From Ligilactobacillus aviarius (GTDB lineage: Bacteria; Bacillota; Bacilli; Lactobacillales; Lactobacillaceae), in assembly GCF_001654615.1 (NCBI RefSeq), contig NZ_LWUD01000022.1, forward strand, positions 1-35,034: a stretch of DNA of 35,034 nt. The letters are read 5' to 3'. A program made the translations under genes and the position numbers. The notes beneath the pieces were generated by a model. The model did no database searches. It was not told the DNA's origin and was given only the letters and a program-made list of their open reading frames with translations. Shown here piece by piece: positions 24,091 to 32,112 of the stretch (positions are counted from its first letter, which is position 1; each line of letters begins with the position of its first letter).

Positions 24091-26016
24091 TTATTCTTCT
24101 GTTTTCTTTGCAATTCTTCCCTGTTGGATATAAACTGCAAGAATTGAGATATCAGCTGGGTTGACCCCGCTGATCCGGCTTGCTTGAGCCAACGTTTCGG
24201 GTTGAATCTTTGTTAATTTTTCAACCGCTTCCGTTGCTAACCCGTCAATTGCCTTGTAGTCAATATTTGCAGGAATCTTCTTAGCTTCCATCCGGTGAAG
24301 TTTTTCAACTTTTTCTTCCGCTTTCTTGATGTAGCCTTCATATTTGTATTGAATTTCGATTTGTTCAATGACCCGTTTATCAAGTTCATGGTCCGGAGCA
24401 GGAATAAACTTCAATAGGTCTTGGTAGCTCATATATGGCCGCCGTAACATGTCACTGGCTAATACGCCATCCTTCAATGCTTTGTCGCCATGAGCTTCAA
24501 GATAAGCATCAATTTCCGGATTTGGCTTGATTCGAATTGATTCAAGCCGCTTCTTTTCATCTTCAATGTCTTGCCGTTTTTGAACAAATTTTGCATACCG
24601 TTCATCTGAAATCAAACCGATCTCATGCCCGATATCCGTTAACCGCAAGTCCGCATTATCATGCCGTAAAATTAAACGATATTCAGCCCTAGAAGTCAAC
24701 AACCGGTATGGCTCATTCGTTCCCTTTGTAACCAAGTCATCGACCAAAACGCCAATGTAAGCATCGCTCCGTTTAAGCACGATTTCTTTCTTGCCTAAAG
24801 CGTGCCGGCCGGCATTGATTCCAGCAATCAACCCTTGACCAGCAGCTTCTTCATAACCTGACGTTCCGTTGATCTGACCTGCCGTATAAAGACCCTTGAT
24901 CAACTTAGTTTCAAGGGTTGGCCGTAATTGATACGGGGAAACAACATCGTATTCGATTGCGTATCCCGGACGCATCATTTCGGCATCTTCAAGGCCCTTA
25001 ACATTGTGAATCATTTGTAACTGAACTTCTTCAGGCAATGAAGTTGATAAGCCATCAATGTAGTACTCATCCGTCTTCCGTCCTTCAGGTTCAAGGAAAA
25101 GTTGATGCCGGTCTTTATCAGCAAACCGAACGACCTTATCTTCAATTGAAGGGCAGTAACGCGGACCGACCCCTTCAATTACCCCGGTAAACATTGGGGC
25201 CCGATCAAGGTTATCCCGAATGATTTGGTGAACCTTTTCGTTTGTATAGGTCAGCCAGCATGATAATTGATCCTTAACGGGAATATACTCATCATCAGAG
25301 CTTTCAAAACTAAAGTGGTTAACTTCAGCGTCTCCTGGCTGTTCTTCCGTTTCATCATAGTGGATCGTGTTGCCATCGATTCGCGGCGGGGTCCCGGTCT
25401 TAAACCGGACAATGTCAAAGCCGTACTTTTCTTCAAGGTTTTTCGTTAATTCAAGGGCCGGTTGCGAGTTATTCGGACCTGATGAATACATTAATTCCCC
25501 GATAATGATCTTCCCGCGGGCAGATGTTCCGGTTGTTAAAACAACGGTCTTGGCACCGTAATGCGCCCCGGTACTTGTAACAACCCCCTTAACTTCGCCG
25601 TCTTCAACGATCAAATCATCGACCATTCCTTGCCGTAAAGTTAAGTTCGGTTCTTCTTCAAGGGTATGCTTCATTTCAATTGAGTATTGCCGCTTATCGG
25701 CTTGGGCCCGCAATGCACGGACTGCTGGACCCTTACTTGTATTCAACATCCGCATTTGAACGTACGTCTTATCGATGTTCTTGCCCATTTCACCGCCTAA
25801 AGCGTCAATTTCACGGACAACGGTTCCCTTTGCCGGACCGCCGACAGATGGGTTACATGGCATAAATGCAACCATTTCAAGGGTGATCGTCATTAAAAGG
25901 GTTTTATTTCCCATCCGGGCAGCTGCCAATGCTGCTTCACAGCCGGCATGCCCCGCACCAACAACGATCACGTCGTAGTCTTTTGCCTTATAAGGTTTTC
26001 CTTTTGCTACTTGCAT
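24091..26016 (-). CDS. mnmG: tRNA uridine-5-carboxymethylaminomethyl modification enzyme MnmG (GidA)
   Basis: 641 residues. The FAD-binding Rossmann motif GAGHAG is at residues 20-25, after VIVVG, and the family pattern [11 protein letters not shown] and a C-terminal helical domain for MnmE binding are present. With MnmE it installs the cmnm5 group on U34 of tRNAs reading NNA/NNG codons, using FAD, GTP and a folate one-carbon donor. AAGGAG precedes the ATG. It lies 21 nt after mnmE in one operon. The pair is normally close to the chromosome origin. Confidence 0.97.
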   Translation of the reverse strand: MQVAKGKPYKAKDYDVIVVGAGHAGCEAALAAARMGNKTLLMTITLEMVAFMPCNPSVGGPAKGTVVREIDALGGEMGKNIDKTYVQMRMLNTSKGPAVRALRAQADKRQYSIEMKHTLEEEPNLTLRQGMVDDLIVEDGEVKGVVTSTGAHYGAKTVVLTTGTSARGKIIIGELMYSSGPNNSQPALELTKNLEEKYGFDIVRFKTGTPPRIDGNTIHYDETEEQPGDAEVNHFSFESSDDEYIPVKDQLSCWLTYTNEKVHQIIRDNLDRAPMFTGVIEGVGPRYCPSIEDKVVRFADKDRHQLFLEPEGRKTDEYYIDGLSTSLPEEVQLQMIHNVKGLEDAEMMRPGYAIEYDVVSPYQLRPTLETKLIKGLYTAGQINGTSGYEEAAGQGLIAGINAGRHALGKKEIVLKRSDAYIGVLVDDLVTKGTNEPYRLLTSRAEYRLILRHDNADLRLTDIGHEIGLISDERYAKFVQKRQDIEDEKKRLESIRIKPNPEIDAYLEAHGDKALKDGVLASDMLRRPYMSYQDLLKFIPAPDHELDKRVIEQIEIQYKYEGYIKKAEEKVEKLHRMEAKKIPANIDYKAIDGLATEAVEKLTKIQPETLAQASRISGVNPADISILAVYIQQGRIAKKTEE

Positions 26017-26037
26017 TGTCTTCTCCTTAAATCGTTT

Positions 26038-27429
26038 TTATTTTCCTAAGCAGAACTTGCTGAATAATTCATCCAACAATTCATCTTTATATGAATCCCC
26101 GGTAATTTCACCTAAGTCTTCCCAAGCATCGCGCATATCGGTTTGACAAAGATCAACGGGCATCCCATTCTTAATTCCAACTAAAACGGCATCCAATGAG
26201 TCAGCAGCCTTATTTAACAAGGCAACGTGCCGGGCATTATTGATGATGACCGCGTTTTGTGAACTTTCAATTCCATTAGCGAACATGTCCTTGATCCGTT
26301 GTTCAACATCGTCAACGCCGATATCATTTGGAATTGATGTTTGAATGATGTTTTCCTTACCAACTAAATCTTCAACTTCATCGATTTCAATCTTTTGCGG
26401 CAAGTCGGTCTTATTCAAAATCACGATCCGTTGCTTATCCTTCGTCAAATCGATCAACTGCCGGTCTTCATCCGTCAACGGTTCACTGGCATTCAATACT
26501 AAAATTACCAAGTCGCCCTGGTCGATTGCCTTGCGTGACCGTTCAACCCCGATTTTTTCAACCTTATCTTCTGTCTCACGAATTCCAGCTGTATCGATCA
26601 ATTTCAATGGGATTCCTTTAATATTGACATATTCTTCAATTACATCACGGGTTGTTCCGGCAACATCAGTAACAATTGCCTTATCTTCATGTAAAAGATA
26701 ATTTAAAAGACTTGATTTTCCAACATTTGGTCGGCCAACAATTGCTGTTGCGAGTCCTTCACGTAAAATCTTTCCACCTTGAGCAGTTTCAAGCAACTTA
26801 TCAATTTTCTTCTTAACTTCGATCGTCCGTTCCTTCAAAAGTTTTGTGGTAATCATTTCTGTCCCATCATATTCAGGATAATCAATATTAACTTCAACCT
26901 TTGATAAGGTATCAAGAATTTCTTCACGCAATCCACGGATCAACTTTGCTAAACTTCCACCAAGATGATCAAGCGCTAACTTGGCTGAACGGTCAGTTTT
27001 AGCCTTGATAATATCAAGGACTGATTCTGCTTGGGTCAAATCGATTCGACCGTGAAGAAAGGCCCGTTCAGTAAATTCACCTGGATTAGCCATCCGCGCA
27101 CCGTTTGTCAGCAATAATTGCAGAATCTTGTTGGTTGGAACGATTCCGCCGTGACAGTTAATTTCAACAATGTCTTCCCGGGTATATGTTTTCGGTGCCC
27201 GCATAACGGTTACCATAACTTCATCGACGGTTTCGCCGTTTTTCGGATCAATGATGTGGCCGTAATTGATCGTGTGCGTTGGGACCTTTGTTAAGTCCTT
27301 CCCCTTAAACATCTTCATGACGATTGGCAATGCATCGTCCCCGCTTAGACGCACGATTGAAATTGCGCCTTCACCAGGCGGAGTCGAAATTGCAGCAATT
27401 GTATCATATTCTGTTTGTTCTTCTACCAT
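26038..27429 (-). CDS. mnmE: tRNA modification GTPase MnmE (TrmE)
   Basis: 463 residues in the usual three parts: N-terminal folate-binding domain (about 1-120), helical domain, and an inserted G domain with [22 protein letters not shown] and NKTD. The C-terminal FCLGK (C460) corresponds to the conserved C[IL]GK needed for modification. It acts as a dimer with MnmG in wobble-uridine modification. AAAGGG lies 9 nt before the ATG. First gene of the operon; its leader carries an attenuator-like structure. Confidence 0.97.
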   Translation of the reverse strand: MVEEQTEYDTIAAISTPPGEGAISIVRLSGDDALPIVMKMFKGKDLTKVPTHTINYGHIIDPKNGETVDEVMVTVMRAPKTYTREDIVEINCHGGIVPTNKILQLLLTNGARMANPGEFTERAFLHGRIDLTQAESVLDIIKAKTDRSAKLALDHLGGSLAKLIRGLREEILDTLSKVEVNIDYPEYDGTEMITTKLLKERTIEVKKKIDKLLETAQGGKILREGLATAIVGRPNVGKSSLLNYLLHEDKAIVTDVAGTTRDVIEEYVNIKGIPLKLIDTAGIRETEDKVEKIGVERSRKAIDQGDLVILVLNASEPLTDEDRQLIDLTKDKQRIVILNKTDLPQKIEIDEVEDLVGKENIIQTSIPNDIGVDDVEQRIKDMFANGIESSQNAVIINNARHVALLNKAADSLDAVLVGIKNGMPVDLCQTDMRDAWEDLGEITGDSYKDELLDELFSKFCLGK

Positions 27430-27471
27430 TTCCGAATCCCTTTCTTCACTAATTTAGTCTGAAAAAAATAA

Positions 27472-27540
27472 AAAAGTGCCTCCACCACACCAATTAGCGA
27501 CTACTAAAAAGCGTGGATAAAGCACTTTGACTACTTTATC
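27472..27540 (-). promoter_or_regulatory. Attenuator-like leader of mnmE–mnmG
   Basis: On the minus strand AAAGTGC (27522-27528) pairs with GCACTTT (27473-27479), with TCCAC/GTGGA (27513-27517 with 27481-27485) inside, followed by a T run: a terminator before the first gene. An earlier hairpin GATAAAG / CTTTATC (27534-27540 with 27516-27522) would occupy the bases next to and inside the terminator's 5' side, so the two are at least partly exclusive. The signal is unknown; the leader is too short for a T-box. Confidence 0.55.
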
Positions 27541-27565
27541 TACTATTCAAACTATCTCGTGGTTA

Positions 27566-27594
27566 ATCTTACTTGGTTATTTTTTAAAAGTCAA
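27566..27594 (-). promoter_or_regulatory. Promoter of mnmE–mnmG
   Basis: On the minus strand: TTGACT (27589-27594), 17-nt spacer, TAAGAT (27566-27571). The leader before mnmE is about 130 nt. Confidence 0.75.
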
Positions 27595-27610
27595 GAAATC
27601 ACCATAATAA

Positions 27611-27648
27611 AAAAACTCTAATCTATGTAACCATAGATTAGAGAAAAA
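27611..27648 (-). terminator. Terminator of the coiled-coil gene
   Basis: Perfect 12-bp stem CTCTAATCTATG (27616-27627) / CATAGATTAGAG (27632-27643) with loop TAAC; on the minus strand seven T follow. The 130-nt stretch before it (27646-27773) is non-coding and contains another hairpin, AAATAAC/GTTATTT, near 27678-27705. Confidence 0.88.
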
Positions 27649-27773
27649 GGATTGTATATTTGGAGTATGTTAGGTAGCAAATAACTAGGGATGTTATTTA
27701 CTATGCTTTTAGTATGCCCCGTAATTATGAATTTTATATGACGATTTTTAGCAAAAGTTTTAACTTCTCTTTA

Positions 27774-28994
27774 CTATTCCTTGCGCTTTTTATGGTGGCC
27801 GAAATCAAGCCGGGTAAGGATTTCTGAAACCGTTAATGCAGCAACTTTTAGTAAGGATGTCCGCTTAGGCGTTCCGTGATGATGAGCATTTTCACCCACT
27901 TGCGGCAATCGCTGGTTCGAAACTGCCGGCTTTTGAATTTCCGGTTGCGGCGCTGTCCGTAACTTGCGCTGTAATTCTTCGATTTCTTGTTGGCAATCAA
28001 GGCCCTTGCGTTTCGCCACCGTTAACTGGTTGATCTTTTCAGCCAATTCTTGCTGAAGATTTTCCCGTTTCCGGGTTTCGCGTTGAACAGCTTCCTCTGC
28101 CCGGCGCAATTCAGCCCGTAAACTTTGCATCCGGTTATTCGCATTTTGGAGAACCGCCAACCGATTTTGATAATCAACCAAAAGCTGCTCATCGTTCGCT
28201 AACTTTTCTTTTGTAGCTTGAAGGGTCGCAGCCGCATCGCCTTGAAGAAGGCTTGTTTGATTTTTAACTTCCGTTAGATTTTCCTTCACATCCGCTAACT
28301 TCCGTTCAGCTCCCCGTAAATTATACCGGGCAGTATTTAAATCGATCTGCTTCGTTTGAAGTTTTTCCCGGGCCTGCTGAACATCTTGATCAGCCGCGTC
28401 GCTGATTTCGACCTTGGCCTTTTCAACTGCCTGAACTTCGCGCTGAACGATTTGGTTTGCCCCGTCAACGTTTTTTTGAACTTCAGTCTGCGTTTCTTCA
28501 AGGGCTTTTTGCTGTTCATTCAACCGCTTGATTTGGGCCTCATCTTCCGCTGAACGTTTTCCCGTGTCCTTTGCATCTTTTAATTCATCGATTCGTTGGC
28601 GATCGATCAAAATATCATTTTGCTTATTGCTGATTTTTTGACTCAGCTTATTGATATTTTCAATCGTGGCACTTTGAAGATCTTGCTGCGCCTGAACTTT
28701 TTGTTCTTCAATGCGTTGTTGTTCGGCTTGTGCGGTTTGAGCCGCCTGCTTTGCTTGATCTGCTTGCCGGTGCTGAGTATCGACCGCCGTTTGCAACTGT
28801 TCAATTTCATGACTTAATTCACGCAATTTAGTTTGCGCCGCATCAAGTTGACCTTCAAGGGACGCCCGCCGTGAAGATGCCGTTGGAGTGGCAGATTCCA
28901 CCGTCGCAGCTGATGATTGAGCTTCTGCTTTGCGCCCCTTTACAATTTTTTTCAAAGCAGATGTCCTCTGATCAAAAACTGATGATTTCTTCAT
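27774..28994 (-). CDS. Long coiled-coil protein of unknown function
   Basis: 406 residues from the ATG at 28994 (MKKSSVFDQRTSALKK), chosen because AGAGG lies about 8 nt upstream; the ORF open from 29036 has no such site. After a basic N-terminus (about 1-40, rich in Lys, Ala and Ser) almost the whole chain to about residue 345 is Glu/Gln/Ala/Lys/Leu-rich heptad sequence without proline, a long alpha-helical coiled coil. The C-terminal 60 residues are proline/histidine-containing and basic (HHKKRKE). There is no signal peptide or membrane helix, so it is probably cytosolic and could be structural or scaffold-like. Not recognised as a known family; similarity searches will be blurred by the coiled coil. 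Confidence 0.75.
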   Translation of the reverse strand: MKKSSVFDQRTSALKKIVKGRKAEAQSSAATVESATPTASSRRASLEGQLDAAQTKLRELSHEIEQLQTAVDTQHRQADQAKQAAQTAQAEQQRIEEQKVQAQQDLQSATIENINKLSQKISNKQNDILIDRQRIDELKDAKDTGKRSAEDEAQIKRLNEQQKALEETQTEVQKNVDGANQIVQREVQAVEKAKVEISDAADQDVQQAREKLQTKQIDLNTARYNLRGAERKLADVKENLTEVKNQTSLLQGDAAATLQATKEKLANDEQLLVDYQNRLAVLQNANNRMQSLRAELRRAEEAVQRETRKRENLQQELAEKINQLTVAKRKGLDCQQEIEELQRKLRTAPQPEIQKPAVSNQRLPQVGENAHHHGTPKRTSLLKVAALTVSEILTRLDFGHHKKRKE

Positions 28995-29169
28995 TCGGAT
29001 ACCTCTTTTGCTAAATATCGGATTTAATCGTTTCAAATAAAATCACTTTAATTTTACCATTTTGTAATGATCGATGTGAAGAATAATCCAAGATTTTACC
29101 AGCTTTTAACCCTTTGATCATCAAATTTTGGAATTTAGATTGTAATCAGTAAGTCTTCATCTCAATTTC

Positions 29170-29178
29170 TGTTATAGT
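29170..29178 (+). promoter_or_regulatory. Extended -10 promoter of the CPBP protease gene
   Basis: TGTTATAGT (29170-29178), about 35 nt before the ATG; -35 not conserved. Confidence 0.45.
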
Positions 29179-29211
29179 TAGGATTAAAGACTCAGTGGAG
29201 GAGGAATTTGA

Positions 29212-29976
29212 ATGGCACCAGCCAATCATTCAAAGCAAATCAGTAAACCCTGGCTTTCCTGGGCTTTTTGGATCATCTGCTTTTTTGGAATTAATATCCT
29301 GCTTGCAGTTGTTCAAGAAAAATTAAACATTACCCTTTTTAAAGGCCAATTACTTCTTCAAGGCGGATGCGAAATTGGCATCATTATCGCCACTTTATTA
29401 ATTAACCATTTTTATACCAAAGAAAAATTCCATTTTAGCAACTGGAACATCTTTCTGCGATCCTGGATGGTCGACTTTTTTATCGGTTATTACATCATCG
29501 CCATTATTTTAAATCATCGTCAGATGCACCATATTGGACTTTATCTCGTTTTAGCGGCTCTAATTGGGACTGCTGAGGAACTTACCTTTCGCGGAATGAT
29601 TCTTGGAAGTCTGATTCATAATTGGCGGGGAAAAAATCCAATTTTAGGCGGCGTGCTTTTAAGCAGCTTGATTTTTGGCCTTACCCACGCCGTTAATGCT
29701 TTTTCACAGCCGCTTCCGAATACCATTGTTCAAATCGTGGTCGCCTTTTCTTTGGGAGTGATTTTAGCATTCATGTATTTGCGGACAAATAATTTGATCA
29801 CCCCGATTTTGTTCCACCTGCTCGTGGACTTTACTTCGATTAGCTTGACTAATACTACCGAAAGCCAGGCCGGGTGGGGCGCTGCGCTCCCAATTCTGAT
29901 CGTGGCGTTATTGGTCTTATTTTTCCAACTTAAACCGCGTCCGCGAAACCAAATCAAGCGCGATTTTAATTTGTAA
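29212..29976 (+). CDS. CPBP-family (CAAX protease / Abi) intramembrane metalloprotease
   Basis: 254 residues with about seven membrane helices. The three catalytic motifs are intact: EELTFRG (E122, E123, R127), FGLTH (H159) and HLLVD (H202, D206). GAGGAGG precedes the ATG. In lactobacilli such proteins often give bacteriocin self-immunity or process membrane proteins. No bacteriocin gene was found here, so the role is open. It ends in the basic tail KPRPRNQIKRDFNL. A second protein with the same layout but without catalytic residues lies 0.9 kb downstream. Confidence 0.88.
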   Translation: MAPANHSKQISKPWLSWAFWIICFFGINILLAVVQEKLNITLFKGQLLLQGGCEIGIIIATLLINHFYTKEKFHFSNWNIFLRSWMVDFFIGYYIIAIILNHRQMHHIGLYLVLAALIGTAEELTFRGMILGSLIHNWRGKNPILGGVLLSSLIFGLTHAVNAFSQPLPNTIVQIVVAFSLGVILAFMYLRTNNLITPILFHLLVDFTSISLTNTTESQAGWGAALPILIVALLVLFFQLKPRPRNQIKRDFNL

Positions 29977-30036
29977 TTACTTTATCCGTGCTTTTTATCT
30001 TTAAAATTTGTAAAATTAAGAGTAGATGAAACGGAG

Positions 30037-30312
30037 ATGAATAATTTGCAATTAATCACGCGGAATAACGCTTCAGTAATGATTCAAAAGCGAATGAAGA
30101 CTGGCAAACGGCTTCATGTGATCCTGACAACATGGAAACGGGATCGGAAAATTGAAATTACCCAAAACGGTGGTAATTATCAATTAAACGAAAATGGTTT
30201 TAAACATTTTCAAGCTTCAAAATTGAATCAACAAAAATGTATTTCGGTTTTAAAGGAACGGATGAACATCGAATTTCCTCGGAGTCACCAGATTTACATT
30301 GCATTTAAGTAA
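30037..30312 (+). CDS. Small basic protein of unknown function
   Basis: 91 residues from the ATG at 30037, or 88 from the TTG at 30046. GGAG touches the ATG but lies 9 nt before the TTG, so MQLITRNNASVMIQ may be the true N-terminus. It is soluble and basic, with a beta-rich pattern (RLHVILTTWKRDRKIEITQNGGNYQLNENG) and no cysteine pairs or membrane helix. No family recognised. It lies 60 nt after the CPBP gene and may be co-transcribed with it, since no terminator is seen between them. Confidence 0.65.
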   Translation: MNNLQLITRNNASVMIQKRMKTGKRLHVILTTWKRDRKIEITQNGGNYQLNENGFKHFQASKLNQQKCISVLKERMNIEFPRSHQIYIAFK

Positions 30313-30347
30313 AAAAATTGCACCATTCAGCATGGTGCAATTTTTTA
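30312..30347. terminator. Bidirectional terminator between the small basic protein and DUF302 genes
   Basis: AAATTGCACCAT / ATGGTGCAATTT with loop TCAGC, with A and T runs on both sides; the DUF302 stop codon lies at its edge. Confidence 0.9.
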
Positions 30348-30722
30348 TTTCGCAGCTTCCATCATTTCTTGATACATGTGGTGCATCTTTTCAATGATTT
30401 TTTTCCCTTGTTCCTTTAACTGATCATTTCCCGGGAAATCACATGGATCACGGTAAATCAGTTCCGTTTGATCATCCTTTGCAATCAATAAGACCTTGAT
30501 TGGTAATTCAAAGGTAACATCATCATTTTCTTGCATTAATAATGTTCCAACTTTTGGATTTCCAAAAATAATCAACCGGGTTTCAGGAATTTCAAGGCCA
30601 ACATTATCAGCTTCGGCTTTTTGATCAATGTTATCAAAAACCTTGAATCCTTTTCCGTGAATAAAATCAACGACCTTTTTTTCGACCGTATCAATGTTTG
30701 AATCAACGATAACGTGTTCCAT
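30345..30722 (-). CDS. DUF302-family protein
   Basis: 125 residues matching the DUF302 pattern: the mid-protein PETRLIIFGNPKVGTLLMQ followed by LPIKVLLIAKDD and YRDP. There is no signal peptide, so it is cytosolic. The fold is known from structures, but the biochemical role is not established. Single-gene unit with promoter (TTCAAA-N18-TATAAT) and shared terminator. Confidence 0.85.
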   Translation of the reverse strand: MEHVIVDSNIDTVEKKVVDFIHGKGFKVFDNIDQKAEADNVGLEIPETRLIIFGNPKVGTLLMQENDDVTFELPIKVLLIAKDDQTELIYRDPCDFPGNDQLKEQGKKIIEKMHHMYQEMMEAAK

Positions 30723-30748
30723 TGCTTCCGCTTCCTTTCTTAACTTTA

Positions 30749-30778
30749 ATTATACCGTTAATTTTACTTTTATTTGAA
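30749..30778 (-). promoter_or_regulatory. Promoter of the DUF302 gene
   Basis: On the minus strand: TTCAAA (30773-30778), 18-nt spacer, TATAAT (30749-30754). Confidence 0.6.
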
Positions 30779-30801
30779 TTTCATGCCTGCTTTAAATTTA
30801 A

Positions 30802-30830
30802 TTCATCCGGGATATGTATTAAAATATAGT
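30802..30830 (+). promoter_or_regulatory. Promoter of the degenerate CPBP paralogue
   Basis: TTCATC (30802-30807), 17-nt spacer, TATAGT (30825-30830), about 28 nt before the ATG. Confidence 0.45.
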
Positions 30831-30857
30831 AATAAAAATAAATTTAAGGACTAAATT

Positions 30858-31640
30858 ATGACTGAAAAGAAAAATACAAAAGATTTTAAACGAGTATGGA
30901 TCACGTTACTGTTATGGCTATGCGGAATGTTGCTTTTGCACATTGTTTGCCGGGCACTTCATGTTCGGATCAATGCAAATGATATGCTGATCAGCAACTT
31001 GATTACGATCGTCATTGCCCTCGCAATTAATTGGCTGTATACAAAAGAAAAGATCTATTTTGAATGGTACGGCTTTAAACGGATTGGCTGGCTTTTGGTT
31101 TTTGCACTGATTTTTGTAATTGCGATCAATGCAATGTTTAAGACGGTTCCATCGGCAACCTCACTTGAAATTTCACTCAGTCCGTTTTTCTGGCTGTTTT
31201 TCATCCTAGCATCCGCAACAATTCCAGTCATCATGTTCTACGCCATTTTAATGCCTGCAATGATTCATAATTGGCAACCTTCTTCCAACGTCATCCTTAA
31301 AAGTTTAATCTTAAGTTCTGCGTTGTTCAGTGTTTTTGAAGTATTTATTCTCAATAACATGTACGGGGGCGTTCTTTCAACAATTTATCAACTCGTTGCT
31401 GAATTTGCATTCGGACTAATGTGCGGACTCTTTTACCTCCGAAGCGTCAACATTATCGTTTCGATTTTCTTTGGTTTTATCGAAACGTTCTGTGCGGTGA
31501 TCCTAACCCACATTGCACCGTTATTTGGGAATGGAATTATTAATATTATTTTCTTCCTGCTATTTATCTATTTAGTATTAAAAATTACTCTTCGACCACA
31601 AAATATTAAACAAATTGAAAAAGATTTTAAACTTAATTGA
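30858..31640 (+). CDS. CPBP-like membrane protein without catalytic residues
   Basis: 260 residues and the same layout as the protease at 29.2 kb: INWLYTKEKIYF matches INHFYTKEKFHF, AMIHNW matches SLIHNW, FYLRS-VNII matches MYLRTNNLI, and IKQIEKDFKLN matches NQIKRDFNL at the end. Aligned catalytic sites are lost: EE→PV and R→Y (residues 123-128), H→E (161), and H/D→G/T (206, 210). It is therefore an inactive paralogue that may bind the same ligands or pair with the active protein, as in pseudoprotease families. AAGGA lies 8 nt before the ATG. The reading frame is intact, so it is probably kept for a function. Confidence 0.8.
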   Translation: MTEKKNTKDFKRVWITLLLWLCGMLLLHIVCRALHVRINANDMLISNLITIVIALAINWLYTKEKIYFEWYGFKRIGWLLVFALIFVIAINAMFKTVPSATSLEISLSPFFWLFFILASATIPVIMFYAILMPAMIHNWQPSSNVILKSLILSSALFSVFEVFILNNMYGGVLSTIYQLVAEFAFGLMCGLFYLRSVNIIVSIFFGFIETFCAVILTHIAPLFGNGIINIIFFLLFIYLVLKITLRPQNIKQIEKDFKLN

Positions 31641-31675
31641 TTATAATAAGACATCAGTTAGAAGGAGGAATTTAA

Positions 31676-31927
31676 ATGTTACATTTAATTTGGGTCCTAA
31701 TTATTGGGGCCGTTATCGGCGCAATTGCAGGTTGGTTGACAAACCGGCGAGGGTCAATGAGCTGGATTGCGAATATCATTGCTGGTTTAATTGGTTCCGC
31801 ACTCGGCGAACATCTACTCGGATTTTGGGGACCTGTAATTGCCGGAATGGCAATTATCCCGTCAATCATTGGGGCTGTCATTCTTGTCCTAATCGTTTCA
31901 CTTGTTTTAAAACTTTTGATTAAATAA
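31676..31927 (+). CDS. GlsB/YeaQ/YmgE-family small membrane protein
   Basis: 83 residues with three membrane helices and the family signature WVLIIGAVIGAIAGWL at the N-terminus and a glycine-rich IAGLIGSALGE in the middle. These transglycosylase-associated proteins are stress-induced; GlsB in enterococci anchors the Asp23-type protein to the membrane. GAAGGAGG stands before the ATG. It lies 35 nt after the CPBP-like gene and is probably in the same transcript. Repeat copy D starts 6 nt after its stop codon. Confidence 0.9.
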   Translation: MLHLIWVLIIGAVIGAIAGWLTNRRGSMSWIANIIAGLIGSALGEHLLGFWGPVIAGMAIIPSIIGAVILVLIVSLVLKLLIK

Positions 31928-31933
31928 AAAGCG

Positions 31934-32049
31934 AAGGTGTGACAAAACGTTAAAAACGAGCGTGGTGGAAGCAGAAAAACGAACGAGATTCGGAGATTTT
32001 CGAGCTTCACCAGCTTCGCGTCGTAGCTCCGTTTGTTTTGGAACCCGAT
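31934..32049 (+). repeat. Dispersed 3'-UTR repeat, copy D (glsB-type gene side)
   Basis: This copy is on the plus strand, again in the sense of the gene it follows. It begins AAGGTGTGACAAAACGTT and ends TTTGTTTTGGAACCCGAT before a hairpin terminator. It keeps the AGCTTCGCGTCGTAGCT segment but lacks about 19 bp of the GAATCGCG...GATTCG hairpin, showing that the internal modules vary independently. Confidence 0.87.
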
Positions 32050-32063
32050 TATAAAGATATAGC

Positions 32064-32098
32064 AAAGCGGTTGCGACTTGTGTCACAACCGCTTTTTG
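32064..32098 (+). terminator. Terminator of the glsB-type gene
   Basis: AAAGCGGTTG...GAC pairs with GTC-CACAACCGCTTT (32064-32076 with 32083-32095, one mismatch), followed by T. Confidence 0.85.
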
Positions 32099-32112
32099 TT
32101 TCACATGAAACC
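32097..32112. other. parS-like ParB binding site
   Basis: TGTTTCACATGAAACC matches the 16-bp consensus TGTTNCACGTGAAACA at all but two positions and keeps the GTTTCAC/TGAAAC dyad. parS sites of low-GC Gram-positives cluster around the origin, which fits this window. Confidence 0.5.

Noticed and set aside
27430-27594. T-box leader before mnmE
   Set aside because: The leader is only about 130 nt and lacks the AGGGTGGNACCGCG box and a stem I specifier loop; mnmE is not a usual T-box target.
29212-31640. Bacteriocin locus around the CPBP proteins
   Set aside because: No double-glycine leader peptide, ABC exporter or pheromone system is visible nearby.
1073-32049. Repeat copies read as a CRISPR array or insertion sequence
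   Set aside because: Copies are kilobases apart, have no spacers, no transposase and no constant target-site duplication.
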